From Microtetraspora niveoalba (lineage in GTDB: Bacteria > Actinomycetota > Actinomycetes > Streptosporangiales > Streptosporangiaceae): DNA of 64,000 nt. Below the pieces are notes generated by a model. That model did no database searches and was not told where the DNA came from. It saw only the letters and a program-made list of their open reading frames with translations. Positions 40,287 to 49,252 of this stretch are shown here, one piece after another. How positions within the stretch are numbered: the first letter of the stretch is position 1; every line of letters starts with the position of its first letter. Location of the stretch: assembly GCF_001570405.1 (NCBI RefSeq), contig NZ_BBYM01000017.1:62001-126000 (forward strand), written 5' to 3'. The position numbers and the translations under genes are program-made.

Positions 40287-41534
40287 ATGCGACGATCTCT
40301 GCGACGGCTCACCGCCGACACCACATATCTCCTGCTGGGCTTCCCCTTCGCGGTCATGGCCTTCTGCATGTTGTCCGCCGGCATCTCGGCCGGCCTCGGG
40401 CTGGTGGTCGTCTGGATCGGCGTCCCGTTGCTCGCCGTCACCCTGCTCGGGGCGCGGGCCTTCGGCGACATCGAGCGGGTGCGGATGAGCAACGTGCTCG
40501 GCAAGCCCCTGATCCGGCCCCGCTACCCTGAGCCGCCCGCCGGGGCCGGATGGCTGCGCAGGACGGCGAACCCGATCCTGGTCGGCCAGTCCTGGCTCGA
40601 CGCGCTGCACGGATTCCTGGTCTTCCCCCTCGCGACGATCACGTTCTCCCTCGCCATCACGTGGTGGGCGGCGACGATCCTCGCCCTCACGTACCCCCTC
40701 TACGGGTGGATCACCTCCAACATCCCCGGCAACCACCAGCTTCCCGAACTGCTCGGGTTCGGCACCGGATACACCGTGGACAGCGTCTTCTACGTCATCG
40801 TGGGCCTGGTCTTCGCGATCACCCTCGTGCCGGTCATCCGGGGGTGCGCCGTGATGCAGGCGTCGCTGGGCCGGGCGCTGCTGAGCGGGGTGGCGGAGCT
40901 GCACGAGCGCATCGAGGGGCTGACGGAGGGCCGCAACGCCGCCGTCCACGCGGAGGCGGACGCGCTGCGCCGGCTGGAGCGCGACATCCACGACGGGCCG
41001 CAGCAGCGTCTGGTCCACCTCGCGATGGAGCTGTCCCGGGCGCAGCGGGAGTTGCGGCGGGACGCGACCGCGGCGCACGAGACGATCGGCCAGGCGATCA
41101 ACGCGACCAGGGAGACCCTCGACGAGCTGCGCGCGCTGTCGCGCGGCATCGCCCCGCCGATCCTCGCCGACCGCGGGCTCGCCTCCGCGCTGGCCGCGCT
41201 GGCGGGCCGCTGCACGGTGCCGGTCGAGCTCGACGTCCAGGTCGAGGAGCGGTTCCCGGCCCTGGTGGAGAACACCGTGTACTTCCTGACCGCCGAGGCG
41301 CTCACCAACGTCGCCAAGCACAGCCGGGCGACCACCTGCTCGGTGACGCTCAGCCGGATCGGGGACTCGCTGCTGCTGACCATCGGCGACGACGGCGTCG
41401 GCGGGGCGCACGTCGCCAAGGGGCACGGGCTGGCCGGGCTGGCCGACCGGGTCCGCGTGGTCGAGGGAGAGCTGACCGTAAAGTCGCCGGCCGGTGGGCC
41501 GACGCTGATCGTCGCGGAGGTGCCGTGCGCGTAG
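40287..41534 (+). CDS. Sensor histidine kinase with four-helix putative sensor domain
   Basis: A 415-residue kinase. Two pairs of hydrophobic segments (near 12-55 and 100-190) enclose a short loop, as in the Pfam 'putative sensor' domain of actinobacterial kinases. His235 in RLERDIHDGPQQRLV is the phospho-acceptor of a HisKA_3 domain, and the ATPase domain has EALTNVAKHS and GDDGVGGA. Kinases of this build often respond to cell-envelope stress, but the signal here is unknown. It overlaps its regulator by ten bases. Confidence 0.92.
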   Translation: MRRSLRRLTADTTYLLLGFPFAVMAFCMLSAGISAGLGLVVVWIGVPLLAVTLLGARAFGDIERVRMSNVLGKPLIRPRYPEPPAGAGWLRRTANPILVGQSWLDALHGFLVFPLATITFSLAITWWAATILALTYPLYGWITSNIPGNHQLPELLGFGTGYTVDSVFYVIVGLVFAITLVPVIRGCAVMQASLGRALLSGVAELHERIEGLTEGRNAAVHAEADALRRLERDIHDGPQQRLVHLAMELSRAQRELRRDATAAHETIGQAINATRETLDELRALSRGIAPPILADRGLASALAALAGRCTVPVELDVQVEERFPALVENTVYFLTAEALTNVAKHSRATTCSVTLSRIGDSLLLTIGDDGVGGAHVAKGHGLAGLADRVRVVEGELTVKSPAGGPTLIVAEVPCA

Positions 41535-42172
41535 TCGTGGCCGATGACGCCGTCCTGATCCGGGAGGGCCTGGTCCGCCTGCTGGAGGAGTTCGGCTGCG
41601 AGGTGGTGGCGACGGCTGGCGCGGGCGACGAACTCGTACGCGCGGTCGTCGAGCTGCGGCCCGACGTCTCCGTCGTGGACGTGCGGATGCCGCCGACGTT
41701 CACCGACGAGGGGCTGCGCGCCGCCGTGGAGGCCAGGGAGCGGGTCCCCGGCGCGCCGGTGCTGATCCTCTCCCAGTACGTCGAGGTCTCCTACGCCGAC
41801 GACCTGCTGGCCGACGCGCGCGGCGCGGTCGGCTACCTGCTGAAGGACCGGGTGGTCGACGTCGAGGAGTTCATGGAGGGGCTGCGGCGGGTCGCCGGGG
41901 GCGGCACCGTCTTCGACCCCCAGGTGGTCGCGCAGCTCATGGTGCGCCGCCGCAGGGACGACCCCCTGGCCTCGCTCACCCCGCGCGAGCGCGAGGTGCT
42001 CGGCCTCATGGCGGAGGGCAGGTCCAACCCGGCGATCAGCCGCCAGCTCGTCGTCACCGAGGGTGCGGTCGAGAAGCACATCCGGGGCATCTTCCAGAAG
42101 CTCGGCCTGCACGCGGAGGACTCCGACCAGCACCGCCGCGTCCTGGCGGTGCTGGCCTACCTGCGGTCCTGA
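41525..42172 (+). CDS. NarL/LuxR-type response regulator
   Basis: A 215-residue regulator. The receiver has Asp52 in SVVDVRMPP and Lys in GYLLKDRVVDV; the linker with TVFDPQVVAQLMVRRR and the helix-turn-helix LTPREREVLGLMAEGRSNPAISRQLVVTEGAVEKHI follow. GTG 41525 lies within the kinase gene, ten bases before its stop. It may bind the palindrome at 40211 and regulate its own operon. Confidence 0.93.
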   Translation: MRVVVADDAVLIREGLVRLLEEFGCEVVATAGAGDELVRAVVELRPDVSVVDVRMPPTFTDEGLRAAVEARERVPGAPVLILSQYVEVSYADDLLADARGAVGYLLKDRVVDVEEFMEGLRRVAGGGTVFDPQVVAQLMVRRRRDDPLASLTPREREVLGLMAEGRSNPAISRQLVVTEGAVEKHIRGIFQKLGLHAEDSDQHRRVLAVLAYLRS

Positions 42173-42216
42173 CCCGCGGCCCCGGCCGTACAGCCCGGCC
42201 GTGCCGGGCGCCGCGG

Positions 42217-42310
42217 GCCGTTCAGGCGCCGCGTGTCGTTCAGGCGCCGTCGGGCCATTACGCGCTGTGGGTCGTTCAGGCGCCGTCGGGCCTTTACGCG
42301 CCGCGGGTCG
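42217..42310. repeat. 18/36-bp minisatellite
   Basis: GTCGTTCAGGCGCCGTCGGG occurs at 42235 (in part with a preceding copy at 42217) and 42271 with a 36-bp period. It fills the convergent gap and enters the last codons of the membrane protein gene at 42294. Confidence 0.7.
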
Positions 42311-42755
42311 CCGCGACCGGCGCCACGGGGACGGCGCCCTTGACGAGCGCCCGCGCCCGGCGGACCAGGGCGGCGGCGACGGCCAGGATGGACACCCCGA
42401 CGAGGGAGTGGAACCCGAGGACGATCAGGCCGCCCGTGGTGCTCTGGCCGTCCGTGTGGCCGGCCAGCTCGGCGAGTGAGAAGACGACGAAGAGCTGGAC
42501 CACGACCAGCGCGAACGGCGTGATCGACAGGCCGACGAGCCTGCCGCCGACCCGGGCGATCGCCGCGACGATCGTGGTCAGCAGCGACAGCAGCGGGACG
42601 ACCATCTCGCCGACGATGATGTGGTAGTCGATCAGCGCTCCCTCCGCACCCGGCAGCTTGGCGGGCCGTTCGAACGCGCCGAACGTGACGAGATAGAAGA
42701 GAACGAGCACGGCGACGAGCTGCACCACCGTGAACCCGTAGTAGACCTTGCGCAC
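42294..42755 (-). CDS. DUF6220-like four-helix membrane protein
   Basis: A 153-residue protein with four hydrophobic segments (near 7-28, 45-70, 78-100 and 112-135). MRKVYYGFTVVQLVAVLVLFYLVTFGAF with the later VVVQLFVVFSLAEL resembles DUF6220 proteins; I am moderately sure. GTG 42755 is chosen because AGAGGAG stands just upstream; the frame stays open to 42947 but the extra part is low-complexity. Function unknown. Confidence 0.75.
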   Translation of the reverse strand: MRKVYYGFTVVQLVAVLVLFYLVTFGAFERPAKLPGAEGALIDYHIIVGEMVVPLLSLLTTIVAAIARVGGRLVGLSITPFALVVVQLFVVFSLAELAGHTDGQSTTGGLIVLGFHSLVGVSILAVAAALVRRARALVKGAVPVAPVAATRGA

Positions 42756-42948
42756 AGGGGCTCCTCTGATGTGGGAAACGGGCCCCGGGGGTTCGTGGAC
42801 GGGGCTGGTCGCGCACATCTTGCGCCGTGCCGCGTCCTGGGCGCATGGGACGCGGGTCCCCGGCCCGCGGGAACTTTCCGGCGCCGGGCGGGCGACCGTC
42901 CCGGGACGACCACCGTTCCGGAACAGCGTCCGGGGGCATGCGCCCAAC

Positions 42949-43025
42949 GCGGGAGACCCGTCGGCCCGCCCGAGGACCGTCAGCCCGCTGCGGGAGACTC
43001 GTCGGCCCGCCCGAGGACCGTCAGC
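42949..43025. repeat. 41-bp direct duplication at the 3' end of the MFS gene
   Basis: Two copies of a 36-bp sequence starting GCGGGAGAC and ending CGAGGACCGTCAGC lie at 42949 and 42990. The second copy includes the stop codon of the MFS gene. Confidence 0.75.
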
Positions 43026-44571
43026 GTGTCGTCGCCCGGCGGGGGAGGAGCAGGGCCGTCAGCGCGCCCGCCGCGCACAGCACCGCGGTGATCAGGAAGA
43101 TCTCGGAGTACTCCGTGTGCAGGGCGGCGTGCACCTCGGCCGTGTACGCGGACAGCCTCCGGGCGTACTCGGCGGCGTCCACACCGATCGGGAGCGGCGT
43201 GTCGAGGTCGGCGGTGAGCGACTGGAACCGGTGGAACCCCCACGCGGACAGCGCCGCCACCCCCAGCAGCATGCCCATCATGCGGGCCACCACGACCGCG
43301 GCCGAGGCGACGCCGTGCCGCGCGGCCGGGACGACCCGGAGCACCGCGGAGGACACCGGCGCGACGACCAGTCCGAGCCCCAGTCCGGCGACGACCAGGT
43401 CCACGTCCATCCGCGTCCCCGCGGAGGCGAGGTCGAGCGGCCACTGGGAGATCCGGACGTAGCCCACGGCGGCGACGGCGAGGCCGCACGCCGCGACCGC
43501 GCGCTCGCCGAACCTCCCGGCCAGCAGGCCCCCGAGGAGCGCGGCGACGGCCAGCGCGGCCAGGAACCGGGTGAGGACGAGCGCGCCGCCGACCGTGTCC
43601 AGGCCCAGCAGCGTCTGCGCGGTGAACTGCACGTCCACCAGGGTGACGAGCAGCGCGGCCCCGGAGAGGAAGCTCACGCCGAGGGTCGCGAGCACCGGCC
43701 GCCGCGCCGCCCCCGCGAGGTCGAGCAGCCGGACCGGCGAGCGTACCTCCCAGACGGCGAACGCCGCCGCCGCGACCAGACCGGCGACGAGACACGGCAC
43801 GCCCCACGGAGGGAGCACCGCCCGGTCAGGGGAGGGGTTGTACAGCCCCGCGACGAGCAGCCCGAGCGCGGCCGCGAGCAGCAGCCCGCCGACGACGTCG
43901 ACCGCCGCCCCGCCGCGCGGCTCCCGCCCGCCGGGCAGGCCCCGCTGTACGGCCACCGCCGCAAGCGCGGCCAGGGGGATGTTGACCCAGAAGATGAGCC
44001 GCCATCCGCCGATCGGCAGGCCGAGCCAGGCCGTGCCGGCGGGGATCAGCGAGGCGACGGCCACGCCGTACAGGGGGCCGAGGACGCTGCCGAGCTCCTG
44101 GGCCGCGCCCACCGCGCCCAGCGCCGCCGGACGGGCCCGCTCGTCCCACAGGTCGCCGATGAGCGCCATCGTGATCGGCAGCAGCGCCCCTCCTGCGACG
44201 CCCTGGAGCGTGCGGCCCGCGACCAGCAGGGGCACGCCGTCCGCCAGCGCGGTGACCAGCGAGCCGGCGGCGAACCCGGCCAGGCAGGCGTGGATCAGGG
44301 GCCGCCGGCCGTACCGGTCGGACAGCCCGCCGAGCAGCGGCATCGCCGCCACGTAGCCGAGCAGGAACCCGGTCACGATGGGCGTCGCCCGCTCCAGGTG
44401 GTTCAGCGGGACCCCGGCGTCCGCCGCCACGTCGATCAGCACGGTCACCACGACGTACGCGTCGAGCGCGGCGAGCAGCACCGCCGTGCCGCCGACGCCG
44501 AGCGCGATCCCGCGGGCCGCGCGCGCGGGGGCGGCGGGGGCGGCGTCGTCGGGAGAGGAGGAGGCGGTCAT
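43021..44571 (-). CDS. DHA2-type MFS exporter, P55-like
   Basis: A 516-residue drug:H+ antiporter-type transporter with about 14 helices. [17 protein letters not shown] is the loop 2-3 MFS motif and [21 protein letters not shown] the DHA2 motif C region. It starts four bases after the stop of an LprG-like lipoprotein gene. In mycobacteria the same pair, lprG-Rv1410c (P55), exports triacylglycerol-type lipids and affects drug tolerance. The pairing supports a lipid-export role here, by analogy. Confidence 0.9.
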   Translation of the reverse strand: MTASSSPDDAAPAAPARAARGIALGVGGTAVLLAALDAYVVVTVLIDVAADAGVPLNHLERATPIVTGFLLGYVAAMPLLGGLSDRYGRRPLIHACLAGFAAGSLVTALADGVPLLVAGRTLQGVAGGALLPITMALIGDLWDERARPAALGAVGAAQELGSVLGPLYGVAVASLIPAGTAWLGLPIGGWRLIFWVNIPLAALAAVAVQRGLPGGREPRGGAAVDVVGGLLLAAALGLLVAGLYNPSPDRAVLPPWGVPCLVAGLVAAAAFAVWEVRSPVRLLDLAGAARRPVLATLGVSFLSGAALLVTLVDVQFTAQTLLGLDTVGGALVLTRFLAALAVAALLGGLLAGRFGERAVAACGLAVAAVGYVRISQWPLDLASAGTRMDVDLVVAGLGLGLVVAPVSSAVLRVVPAARHGVASAAVVVARMMGMLLGVAALSAWGFHRFQSLTADLDTPLPIGVDAAEYARRLSAYTAEVHAALHTEYSEIFLITAVLCAAGALTALLLPRRATTR

Positions 44572-44575
44572 GCGG

Positions 44576-45247
44576 TCAGGACGCCGGGGGCGCGATCGTC
44601 ACCGGCGCGTCGTAGTCGGCGAGGCTCACGACGACCTTGCCCCCGCTCAGCGGCAGGTCCATCTTGAGCAGCCGGCCGGTGGCCTCGTCGATCCAGACGG
44701 TGCCGTTGACCCCCTGCGCGACGCCGGGGATCAGCTTGGCCAGGATCCGCTGGGAGAGCGTGACCGGGACGCGGTAAGCCTCCGCCCCCGCGACCTTCTC
44801 CACGGCCTCGGTGCGCGCGTCGGTCGCGGTGGACAGCAGCTCGGGCAGCCCGCTCAGCACCGCGGACGGATCGTAGATCGCGGCGAGCTCCTCGCGGGTC
44901 ATCCGCTGGAAGCCGCCCGTCGGGCCCTTGAAGTGGACCGCGTCCCCGACCAGGACGAACTCCAGCTCCTGGAGGGAGCCCATGATGTCGATCTGGAGGC
45001 TGCCCTTCGCGTCGCCCTCCTTGGTGAGGCTGCCCTCGGCGTGCTTGACCGAGACCGACGGCTTGCCCTCGGTGTCGATGGTGAACGCGACCGTCTTCAC
45101 CGCCGCCATCGCCGTGGCGGCCTTCTTCATCAGGTCGGGACCGGCGGGCAGGCCGGCCTCCGCCGACCCGCCGCAGGCCGGCACCAGGAGGACGGCGAGG
45201 ACGAGCCATACGGCGCCGGCCAGGCGGCGTGTCAGGAGTCTTGTCAC
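44576..45247 (-). CDS. LprG/LppX-family lipoprotein
   Basis: A 223-residue lipoprotein with lipobox VPAC and Cys25. The mature part fits the LppX/LprA/LprF/LprG fold: [59 protein letters not shown] and [19 protein letters not shown]. The fold has a hydrophobic pocket that carries lipids. GTG 45247 is fixed by a leaderless promoter. It is the first gene of a two-gene operon with the MFS exporter. Confidence 0.9.
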   Translation of the reverse strand: MTRLLTRRLAGAVWLVLAVLLVPACGGSAEAGLPAGPDLMKKAATAMAAVKTVAFTIDTEGKPSVSVKHAEGSLTKEGDAKGSLQIDIMGSLQELEFVLVGDAVHFKGPTGGFQRMTREELAAIYDPSAVLSGLPELLSTATDARTEAVEKVAGAEAYRVPVTLSQRILAKLIPGVAQGVNGTVWIDEATGRLLKMDLPLSGGKVVVSLADYDAPVTIAPPAS

Positions 45248-45253
45248 AGGCGG

Positions 45254-45259
45254 ATCGTA
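45254..45259 (-). promoter_or_regulatory. -10 box of the leaderless lprG-like operon
   Basis: On the minus strand TACGAT is followed by six bases and then GTG 45247. Confidence 0.6.
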
Positions 45260-45380
45260 GCGATCGGGGCCGCGCGGGGCCCGGGTCCTGACGTATCGGT
45301 TTGGAACCATGACCCGGCCGTGACGGGCGCGGTCTTCCCGCGTCAGGCGACGGCCGGGCGCCGCGGCGGCGGCGCGCGGG

Positions 45381-45854
45381 TCAGGAGGCCCTTCCGGCGC
45401 GTACCCGCTGGAGGTGGTCCACGATCGGCGCGTAGATCGTCTCCAGCGTGGTGATCTGGTCGGCGGTGAGCCGGTCGATGAAGTGGCGGCGGACTCCCGC
45501 CACATGGTCGCGCGCGACCCGGCGGATGGTCTCCCAGCCGAGGTCGGTGAGCGCGGCGAACGTGCCCCGCCGGTCGTCCTCGCAGAGCTCCCTGGTCACC
45601 AGCCCGGCCGCCTCCATGCGCGAGATCTGGTGGGAGAGCCTGCTCCGCGACTGCACGGTCGCGTCGGCGAGGTCGCTCATGCGCATCCGGTGCCGGGGGC
45701 TCTCGGAGAGGTACACCAGGATCTCGTAGTCGTTCAGCGACAGTCCGGCCCCGTGCAGCTCGCGGTCGAGCTGGTGGGACAGCAGCCGGTGAACGGTCAG
45801 GTGCGCGCGCCAGGCCCGCTGCTCCTGAGGGGTGAGCCAGCGAGGGTCGTCCAT
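45381..45854 (-). CDS. MarR-family regulator
   Basis: A 157-residue winged-helix regulator. The block LSLNDYEILVYLSESPRHRMRMSDLADATVQSRSRLSHQISRMEAAGLVTRELCEDDRRGTFAALTDLG is typical MarR, including the wing with DDRRG. ATG 45854 is seven bases after TATGCT. It lies upstream of the lprG-MFS operon on the same strand with a 133-bp gap, so control of the exporter is plausible but unproven. Confidence 0.92.
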   Translation of the reverse strand: MDDPRWLTPQEQRAWRAHLTVHRLLSHQLDRELHGAGLSLNDYEILVYLSESPRHRMRMSDLADATVQSRSRLSHQISRMEAAGLVTRELCEDDRRGTFAALTDLGWETIRRVARDHVAGVRRHFIDRLTADQITTLETIYAPIVDHLQRVRAGRAS

Positions 45855-45861
45855 GCCGACC

Positions 45862-45867
45862 AGCATA
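45862..45867 (-). promoter_or_regulatory. -10 box of the leaderless marR-like gene
   Basis: On the minus strand TATGCT is followed by seven bases and then the ATG at 45854, which selects it over a GTG or ATG further upstream. Confidence 0.55.
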
Positions 45868-46008
45868 AGATCACGCCGTTCCGGCGCGTCCGGGAAGGAC
45901 GGCGTACGCCGGGAGGGAACGGGGCGCCGTAAGCACGAGGGCGCGGGCCGGACGGCCCGGCGGGTCGCGAGCCGGGGACGGGCAGGGGGCGCGGGGCGTA
46001 CCCGGGGC

Positions 46009-46671
46009 TCAGGCCCGGGTGGCGGCGTGGCCGCCCGGCAGCCGCAGCCGGGCCGGGCTGTCGGTGATCGCGCCCGCGATGACGCTGCCGGCCGTCCATT
46101 CGAGCAGGTGCCTGCCCTCCCATTCCAGGGTCGCCGAGCCGGCGTCGAGCGGCAGGCCGGACAGGTCCGTCTCGCGCAGCCGGTCGAGGGTGAGCTCGCC
46201 CCGCTTCACCAGGGCCTCCTTGCGCACCCACTGCCGGATCAGCTTGCGGTTGTCCAGCCCCACCAGCCCCGCCTCGGCGGGGGTGAGCGCGAGGGAGGCC
46301 AGGCCCGGGTCGGCCGGGCCGTCCGCGGCGTGCTCGGCGTCCACGCCGACCCGGCCGTACCCGACCGCCGCGCAGACGTATCCCCTGGTGTGGGACATGC
46401 TCACGGACAGGTCGGGCTCCTCCGCCAGCCGGGGCCGCCCGTGCGGCCCGCCGCACTCCTCGCACCGCTGCACCAGCGTGAGCGCGCAGGCGCGCGCGCC
46501 GAGGAACTCGGCCGCGCAGTGCCGTACGAGGAGGTGGGCGGCGACGAAGTCGCGCCGGTCCCGCTCGCGGGTGAACCGCTCGGCCCGGGCGCGCTCGGCT
46601 TCGGTGAGCGTCCCCCCGGCCATCTCGAGAATCTCGTCGGTGTGTCCGGCGAAGATCAGGGGGGAGCGCAC
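46009..46671 (-). CDS. Sfp-type 4'-phosphopantetheinyl transferase
   Basis: A 220-residue PPTase that would activate carrier proteins of polyketide, peptide or fatty-acid synthases with coenzyme A. The two signature motifs are present: VGVDAEH and RQWVRKEALVKRGE. SVSMSHTRGYVCAAVGYG is the preceding conserved block. Sfp-type enzymes have this double-domain length. No synthase genes are near, so it acts in trans on targets elsewhere. The start is GTG 46671, six bases after a -10 box; GTG 46677 would lie at the box itself. Confidence 0.92.
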   Translation of the reverse strand: MRSPLIFAGHTDEILEMAGGTLTEAERARAERFTRERDRRDFVAAHLLVRHCAAEFLGARACALTLVQRCEECGGPHGRPRLAEEPDLSVSMSHTRGYVCAAVGYGRVGVDAEHAADGPADPGLASLALTPAEAGLVGLDNRKLIRQWVRKEALVKRGELTLDRLRETDLSGLPLDAGSATLEWEGRHLLEWTAGSVIAGAITDSPARLRLPGGHAATRA

Positions 46672-46677
46672 GGCCAC

Positions 46678-46683
46678 ACCCTA
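46678..46683 (-). promoter_or_regulatory. -10 box of the leaderless PPTase gene
   Basis: On the minus strand TAGGGT is followed by six bases and then GTG 46671. Confidence 0.55.
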
Positions 46684-46746
46684 TTCGAGCGATGTGACCG
46701 TCGCGTAAACCGCCTCCGTCCCGCGCCCCCGGAACCGGTGGCCCGG

Positions 46747-48138
46747 TCAGCCGAGCAGGCCGGCCATCCACGCCTCGATCTCGTCCGGACGCCTGGGCAG
46801 GTCCGCCGACATGAGGCGCGCGCCGTCCGCGGTGATGACGAGGTCGTCCTCGATGCGCACGCCGATGCCGCGCAGCTCGGGCGGCAGCGTGAGGTCGTCC
46901 GGCTGGAGGTAGAGGCCGGGCTCGACGGTGAGCACCTGCCCCTCCTCCAGCACGCCGTCGAGGTAGGCGCCGGCCCGCGCCGCCGCGCAGTCGTGGACGT
47001 CGAGGCCGAGCATGTGCCCGCTGCTGCAGAGCGTGTAGCGGCGGTAGAGCCCGCTCTCCAGGTCGGGGTTGGACAGCACGCCCCAGTCGTGCAGTCCCTC
47101 GGCGATCACCCGCATCGCGGCCTGGTGGAACTCGCGGAACCGGACGCCCGGGCGGAGGGTCGCGATCGCGGCGTCCTGCGCCGCGAGGACGAGGTCGTAC
47201 ACCTGCCGCTGCAGCGGGGTGAACCGGCCGGACAGCGGCAGCGTGCGGGTGATGTCGGCGGTGTAGAGGTTGTCGCCCTCCACGCCCGCGTCGAGGAGCA
47301 GCAGCTCGTCGGGGTTCAGCCGCCCGTCGTTGCGGATCCAGTGCAGCACGCAGGCGTGCGCCCCGGAGGCCACGATCGACTGGTAGCCGACGGCGTTGCC
47401 CTCCAGCCGGGAGCGCAGCCCGAAGACGCCTTCGACGTACCGCTCGCCGCGCGGGTGGGCGATGGCGGCGGGCAGCGCGCGGACCACGTCCTCGAAGCCG
47501 CGCGTGGTGGCGTCCACCGCGTGCTGCAGCTCCGCCACCTCCCACTCGTCCTTGACGAGCCGCGCCTCGGCCAGGAACGCGGCCAGCTCGCCGTCGCCCT
47601 CGCCGGGGGTCAGCAGGGTGTCGACCGAGGCGTCCACGCCGCGCAGCACCCGGGCCGGCCCGGTGAGCGCGCCGGCCAGGCGGTCGATGTGGACGCACTC
47701 GATCTGGTACAGCTCCTCCGCCTCGGCGAGGTCGGGACGGCGGCCCACCCAGAACTCGCCGTACCGGCGGTCGCGGTAGAACTCCTGCCCCTCCGAGCGC
47801 GGCGACCGCGGCCGCATGAAGAGCCGGGACGCGCCGGACGGCTCGACGACCAGGACGTCGTCCGGCTGCTGGTCGCCGGTCAGGTACGTGAAGGCGCTGT
47901 GCGGCCGGAACCGGTAGTCGTCGTCGTTGCTGCGGACCTTGAGCGTCCCGGAGGGGATCACCAGCCGCTCTCCGGGGAAGCGGGCGGCGAGCGCGGCGCG
48001 CCGTTTGGCCGTGTACGCGGCGAGGGGCAGCGGCCGTACGTCGGACCGGCTGGTGTCGGCCCAGCCGGTCGTCATGAACTCGGCGAGGGCCTCGGTGATC
48101 GGAAGGTCGTGGCTTCCGGTGTTGAGCTTGTCCGTCAT
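46747..48138 (-). CDS. pepP: Xaa-Pro aminopeptidase (M24B)
   Basis: A 463-residue metallopeptidase that removes an N-terminal residue before proline. The N-terminal creatinase-like domain includes GERLVIPSGTLKVRSNDDDYRFRPHSAFTYLTGDQQPDDVLV. The pita-bread catalytic domain has the metal ligands in LLDAGVEGDNLYTADITRTLPLSG, SSGHMLGLDVHDC, LTVEPGLYLQ and GIGVRIEDDLVIT. ATG 48138 has GGAG upstream; GTG 48153 is an alternative. A TGTGA/TCACA palindrome lies 26 bp upstream. Confidence 0.93.
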   Translation of the reverse strand: MTDKLNTGSHDLPITEALAEFMTTGWADTSRSDVRPLPLAAYTAKRRAALAARFPGERLVIPSGTLKVRSNDDDYRFRPHSAFTYLTGDQQPDDVLVVEPSGASRLFMRPRSPRSEGQEFYRDRRYGEFWVGRRPDLAEAEELYQIECVHIDRLAGALTGPARVLRGVDASVDTLLTPGEGDGELAAFLAEARLVKDEWEVAELQHAVDATTRGFEDVVRALPAAIAHPRGERYVEGVFGLRSRLEGNAVGYQSIVASGAHACVLHWIRNDGRLNPDELLLLDAGVEGDNLYTADITRTLPLSGRFTPLQRQVYDLVLAAQDAAIATLRPGVRFREFHQAAMRVIAEGLHDWGVLSNPDLESGLYRRYTLCSSGHMLGLDVHDCAAARAGAYLDGVLEEGQVLTVEPGLYLQPDDLTLPPELRGIGVRIEDDLVITADGARLMSADLPRRPDEIEAWMAGLLG

Positions 48139-48163
48139 CGTTGTCTCCGGCACGGCGAGTAAC

Positions 48164-48177
48164 TGTGATATTTCACA
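48164..48177. promoter_or_regulatory. TGTGA-N4-TCACA palindrome upstream of pepP-like gene
   Basis: TGTGATATTTCACA is a perfect 5-bp-arm palindrome in an AT-rich patch. Beside it TAATAT on the minus strand (48178-48183) could be the -10 box of the aminopeptidase gene, so a repressor bound here would block initiation. Confidence 0.5.
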
Positions 48178-48234
48178 TATTACTGGTCCGGCACCCGAAT
48201 ATCACCAGCGTACGCACTGGACGGTGGTGACAGG

Positions 48235-48603
48235 TCAGCCCACCGGGACGGTGTACTCCCCGGCCAGATCCGACACCGCCGCCTCCCTGTAGATCACCGC
48301 GCCGCCGACCGCCTCCTTGTCCGGCTTGACGATGTACGTGGCGCGGGTGGCGGGCTTGTCGACCACGGAGAAGTCCATCTCGGTGCCGTAGCCGCCGTCC
48401 CAGGCGCCCCTGGCGCGGTGGACGGTCAGGACGCCCTCCCTGCTGAGGTCCCCGGCCTCGCACGCCTTCTTCAGCGCCTCGCCGACGATGGCCGCCGCCG
48501 GGTAGCCGGCGGAGACGCCGCCGTCCAGGGCCTCGCCGGGATACTTCGCCCGGTAGTCGGAGACGAGCTTCCGCATGGACGCCGTACGGCTGCTGCCCGT
48601 CAC
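48235..48603 (-). pseudogene. C-terminal remnant of a branched-chain amino-acid binding protein
   Basis: The 122 codons match only the last third of a Peripla_BP_6 ligand-binding protein: LVSDYRAKYPGEALDGGVSAGYPAAAIVGEALKKACEAGDLSREGVL and the closing beta strands. The signal peptide and the first lobe are missing, and the upstream CBS gene begins 99 bases away. GTG 48603 could start a frame, but there is no ribosome-binding site. It is probably decayed; it is distinct from livK at 3753. Confidence 0.7.
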
Positions 48604-48701
48604 CTGAGCCGCGCCCGCGCAGGGACGGGGCGCTTAGGGGGAACGCGCGGAGGGCAGTTTCCAGGGAAAACCGTGCCGGTGGCAGAGCCGAGGTGGTGCC
48701 G

Positions 48702-49130
48702 ATGCTGATCAGAACAGTTCTGCGGGGCAAAGGGACGGACGTGGCGACCGTGCGGCCGGACGCCACCGTCACCCAACTGCTGGCCGTCCTGGCGGAACGG
48801 AACATCGGGGCCGTGGTCGTCTCGGAGGACGGCGCGACCATCATCGGCATCGTCTCCGAGCGCGACGTCGTGCGGCGGCTGGCCGACCGGGGCGCCTCGG
48901 TCCTGGACCTCCCCGTCTCCGCGATCATGACGTCCGAGGTGCACACCTGCTCGCCCGAGGCGAACGTGGACGAGCTGCGCCGCACGATGACCAACCACCG
49001 CGTCCGGCACGTCCCCGTCACGCGCGAGGGGCGGCTCGCCGGCATCGTCAGCATCGGCGACGTCGTCAAGAGCACCATCGAGGAGCTGGAGACGGAGAAC
49101 GAGGCCCTGGTCGGCTACATCCACAGCTGA
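48702..49130 (+). CDS. Two-CBS-domain protein
   Basis: A 142-residue protein of two CBS motifs: TVLRGKGTDVATVRPDATVTQLLAVLAERNIGAVVVSEDGATIIGIVSERDVVRRL and VSAIMTSEVHTCSPEANVDELRRTMTNHRVRHVPVTREGRLAGIVSIGDVVK. Such stand-alone pairs bind adenosine nucleotides and regulate a partner that cannot be told from sequence. ATG 48702 has a purine-rich AGGTGG upstream; GTG 48693 is also possible. It is followed by a perfect palindrome terminator. Confidence 0.88.
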   Translation: MLIRTVLRGKGTDVATVRPDATVTQLLAVLAERNIGAVVVSEDGATIIGIVSERDVVRRLADRGASVLDLPVSAIMTSEVHTCSPEANVDELRRTMTNHRVRHVPVTREGRLAGIVSIGDVVKSTIEELETENEALVGYIHS

Positions 49131-49149
49131 CCGGGACCGCCGGAGAGGG

Positions 49150-49179
49150 GGAGGGGCCCGGCGCGCGCCGGGCCCCTCC
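49150..49179. terminator. Bidirectional terminator between CBS gene and subtilase
   Basis: A perfect 30-bp palindrome with arms GGAGGGGCCCGGCGC. It lies in the convergent gap, so it can end transcripts from both sides. Confidence 0.8.
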
Positions 49180-49252
49180 TCGACTCGGTCCGATTCACGC
49201 CGTCCGCCGGAGGCCGTGACGGTCCTCGCGGCGGACGGCGCGCCGGCCGTGG

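Noticed and set aside
42748-44667. Plus-strand open frame of about 640 codons opposite the MFS gene
   Set aside because: Composition is Arg/Gly/Gln/Asp-rich without helices; it is the complement of the transporter gene.
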